Positions 61,881-64,000 of a stretch of 64,000 nt of DNA are shown here, in pieces; within the stretch, counting starts at the first letter, position 1; each line of letters begins with the position of its first letter. This stretch comes from Candidatus Enterovibrio escicola (GTDB lineage: Bacteria; Pseudomonadota; Gammaproteobacteria; Enterobacterales; Vibrionaceae). The notes under the pieces were generated by a model. The model did not search any database. It had not been told where the DNA came from and saw only the letters and a list, made by a program, of their open reading frames with translations. The stretch covers positions 18,659 to 82,658 of the forward strand of contig NZ_NBYY01000003.1 in the NCBI RefSeq assembly GCF_002464935.1, given 5' to 3'. Both the position numbers and the translations under genes were made by a program.

Positions 61881-62843
61881 TAACCTCAGATCTGCATAAG
61901 TACTTACTTCTCAAGCCGCGTCATTTTGATGCTCGGCTTCTTTGGTTGAAATGAATACGCGATGAGGCCCGCCAGCAAGTTGACCATAAAGCTAACGCAA
62001 CTCCGTTGCCAAAAATGCTTGATTTGAGATATATTTTTAGTTAGTCAAAAACGGGTTTAATAATAAATCATTTCCGAAGTATCAGGCGGTCTCAAAGTTT
62101 CATCACTTTGTGTTTCATATTATTTTTACACCCGCTATTAGCGTCACTCCCTTATCTGCAAGTTCCCGCTCCAATGGATCAGAGATATAACCTTTATCTC
62201 CGTATAAACACCCCAAAGCTCGTCAGACATTTCAGATACAGGCTTTCTATCATCCACGTTAACCGTTGTCACTCAGACTGAGATAATACCACCTTGGTCA
62301 TTGATAATAAGGTATAATTTAAAGTCGTAGAACCACCCCATCGTTCCTTTTCCTCGCTTCGAGGTACCTTTAAAAACTTGATGTTTAAAAATACGTAGGT
62401 TGTGACAAACCTGTAGTTTGGATGAATCAACGAAGGCGAGACTTAGTCGTGAGTGAGGTAAGAGCAAAGAGGAACCAAAACACCTTGCATGAGCTTAAGC
62501 ATTTTCATATAGCTGACTAATTCAGGAGATTTGGTGATGAGGTAGCAGAAAATAAAGTGGATGTAATAGGTTTTAAAGTCTCGATACCAAGATTGATGGA
62601 AAGCTATCACTATCCTCATCACTTCGTTAACTGAGAGGTGAAAAGGCTTATTTCTTTGTTTTATACCGGAAGAAATGAGGTGTTTTTTCCATGTATGGAG
62701 GAAAATCTGGAGAAGTCGTCGACATCGACGAAAACCGCGTCTAAGTTATTCATGCCCAAGTCCTTCTTCAGTCAATAGTTTTTTTCAGACAATCAGATCT
62801 CGACTTTGGCATTTAGTTCATTTCTTAAGCGCAGCTTAGATTA
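61881..62843 (-). mobile_element. IS982 element, full length (963 bp), frameshifted
   Basis: Both ends are present (taacctcagatctgcataag and cgcagcttagatta). It lies inside the IS91 copy: the flanking halves join in the same order as the uninterrupted IS91 sequence at 35855-36860. Transposase pieces include KRGKGTMGWFYDFKLYLIINDQG and LAFVDSSKLQVCHN; several frameshifts make it inactive. Confidence 0.87.
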
Positions 62844-63600
62844 ATAATATATTGACGCGCCGGAAACTCAATCTCCATTAATTTCAGTAAGTTTTTTTAC
62901 CAACGTAATCGTAATTAAGATAACGATAAATGCTGAAACCCTTTCCAATCCTAATTTGAAGGAAAGAATGCACCTCCAGCCAAGATTACATGTAAATGCG
63001 GATTATAGTTGCCATTACGACTATGGATGTGGATGAAAAAAATGACGAAAATTTCATACGTATCGGTCTTAAAGTTCGCCTGAATCAACGCTGATAAGCA
63101 GGCTTCTGCCAAGACCATAAACCCAGAATATAAACGCTTTTGATTGGAGTGATTATGGAAAGGAATACGAAGTTGCTCAGGCAATGTTAAGACAACTTGC
63201 TGATAGCTCACTCTAGGAAACAGGTAAACGCCTATTTTGACCATACTCTCCCGTACATAACGCTTCCCACATTGCGGAGAAGCTTTCCCCTTACAACCAA
63301 AGTTAACTTTATGTTGCTCTTGACCTCAACCCAAGCATTGGTAAGTGGTAAAGCCATTTTCTAGGCTTCCACCCTTCAGCATCTTAGCGATTTCTGCATG
63401 ATAATAATCGGTGTCATAGCAAGGATGACTGGGTACGAATATGGCCCAATTCGTAGTAAAGATAAGTTTAAAGCAGAGCAGCTTCGATTTGATACCTTTG
63501 AAATTCATTCATACCTTTTATCTGTTTAATCGTGCTAAATGTATCATAGAAAGGGACATGCCTTAAGCCTCACAACATATAGTGGTAGAAGGAAGTTACT
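62844..63600 (-). mobile_element. IS91-family element, N-terminal and central transposase parts
   Basis: Minus-strand pieces include MNFKGIKSKLLCFKLIFTTN, VSYQQVVLTLPEQLRIPFHN, LALIQANFKTDTYEIF-like codons and IFIHIHSRNGNYNPHLHVILA, with the metal-binding HxxxRNGxYNPHLH-like block. The end cgtgctaaatgtatcat...gacatgccttaagcc lies at 63530-63600. Confidence 0.75.
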
Positions 63601-63606
63601 AGGTGA

Positions 63607-63714
63607 AGGAATAAAGTTATAAAACTCAAGTATGTCTGTTTACCCGCAGATAAATTAAGACTGTAAGAAAGATTGGAAGCAATGCTTTATAGTCATAATT
63701 TAATCAACAACACC
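63607..63714 (+). mobile_element. IS903-type 3' end fragment
   Basis: The last about 105 bp of the element, ending in gatttaatcaacaacacc-like sequence (ataatttaatcaacaacacc). Confidence 0.75.
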
Positions 63715-63796
63715 CATATTAACAGCTATATTGAAAAATGGCGTACTGCAGACTTAAATTTAGTCTTCAGGGTGCATATTTTATGCAAACATGACC

Positions 63797-63844
63797 ATGC
63801 TCAGTGACTACTCCCCGCCCTAATCGGGCTAGGCTTCTTGTTTC
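63797..63844 (-). ncRNA. Probable omega-RNA scaffold end / right end of the tnpB element
   Basis: Directly after the tnpB stop (minus strand) the sequence gaagcctagcccgattagggcgggg forms a stem-loop (agcccgattagggc and neighbours). It ends agtagtca, resembling right ends of IS200/IS605 elements, from which the omega-RNA scaffold and its guide extend. The exact boundary and the guide (the bases that follow at about 63780-63796) are inferred. Confidence 0.5.
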
Positions 63845-64000
63845 TTAGGCCGCAACTCGTTCGTGACGAGATTTACGCAAGCTTCCACAAGCAGTAACGA
63901 CGTGTCCCGCCGCTTTTATTTCAATTATTCCTTGATGCTGAATATTCAAGGCTGCATTAATATCTCGGTCATGTTGAATGCCACAGTTAGGGCACTTCCA
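63845..64000 (-). CDS. tnpB: TnpB (RNA-guided nuclease), C-terminal end, runs off the window
   Basis: The last 51 codons and the stop are visible on the minus strand: WKCPNCGIQHDRDINAALNI, then QHQGIIEIKAAGHVVTACGS. The CPxCG half of the zinc finger and HDRDINAALNI, with the third RuvC aspartate, are signatures of TnpB from IS200/IS605 transposons. The reading frame is undamaged as far as visible. TnpB is a guide-RNA directed DNA nuclease whose omega-RNA is transcribed from its 3' end and the transposon right end. Here the strand continues through a stem-loop at 63808-63833. The N-terminal part lies outside the window, so intactness cannot be judged. Confidence 0.85.
   Translation of the reverse strand, partial: WKCPNCGIQHDRDINAALNIQHQGIIEIKAAGHVVTACGSLRKSRHERVAA

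Noticed and set aside
1..64000. CRISPR arrays and rRNA genes
   Set aside because: No regularly spaced direct repeats and no rRNA-like segments were seen; the many repeats here are dispersed transposon ends.

Overview
The window looks like a chromosome segment of a member of the Vibrionaceae in an early, insertion-sequence-driven phase of genome reduction. The protein-coding backbone is gammaproteobacterial and Vibrio-like: E. coli-type Dgt, QmcA/NfeD, TusA, RNase II, YbiT, transketolase, DeaD, a second elongation factor G, the ectoine genes ectAB and a DcuA transporter. The DNA is AT-rich. Adding up my own intervals, about 26 kb (roughly 40 %) is transposon-derived and about 23 kb is intact gene. 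This combination recalls the luminous Candidatus Enterovibrio symbionts of deep-sea anglerfish. That is an inference from gene content and insertion-sequence load, not something the sequence states.

Layout. 1-2.4 kb: repeat debris, then an ABC exporter. 3.1-5.0 kb: a broken secreted subtilase and an IS982 copy. 5.5-9.1 kb: DcuA and a DHH phosphoesterase, separated by two IS982 copies. 9.4-12.1 kb: nested IS982, IS256 and IS5/IS903 remnants. 12.5-14.0 kb: the qmcA-nfeD operon with a clear terminator. 14.1-16.8 kb: IS982, TnpB and IS903 debris. 16.9-24.5 kb: dgt, a DUF445 protein, a 455-residue unknown membrane protein and nadE, separated by IS30 and IS6 debris. 25.9-27.9 kb: rnb. 28-32.3 kb: an ISL3-family element with an 18-bp inverted repeat and an exact 8-bp target duplication, inserted in an IS982 copy and carrying a decayed passenger gene. 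32.3-35.2 kb: tusA and ybiT. 35.5-38.4 kb: IS91 pieces around decayed phage O/P-like replication genes. 38.5-46 kb: tkt, deaD and a YeeX homologue. 46-51 kb: IS remnants around an intact phage-type VRR-NUC plus SNF2-helicase pair. 52.7-57.2 kb: EF-G2 and the ectoine operon, in which ectC is a pseudogene. 57.5-64 kb: IS debris, a dinB pseudogene with four in-frame stops, a phage terminase fragment, an IS91 copy split by IS982, and the end of a TnpB gene running off the window.

Main biological readings. (i) Transposase genes of at least eight families (IS982, IS5/IS903, IS256, IS91, IS30, IS6, ISL3, IS200/IS605-type TnpB) are present, yet none that lies wholly inside the window is intact, so the burst here is old and decaying. 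(ii) Core housekeeping genes are intact, while genes for free-living functions (secreted protease, DNA polymerase IV, ectoine synthase) are broken. (iii) IS982 copies sit tail-to-tail against the stop codons of three genes. (iv) Fragments of prophage replication and packaging genes survive between transposons. No rRNA, tRNA or CRISPR array was seen.
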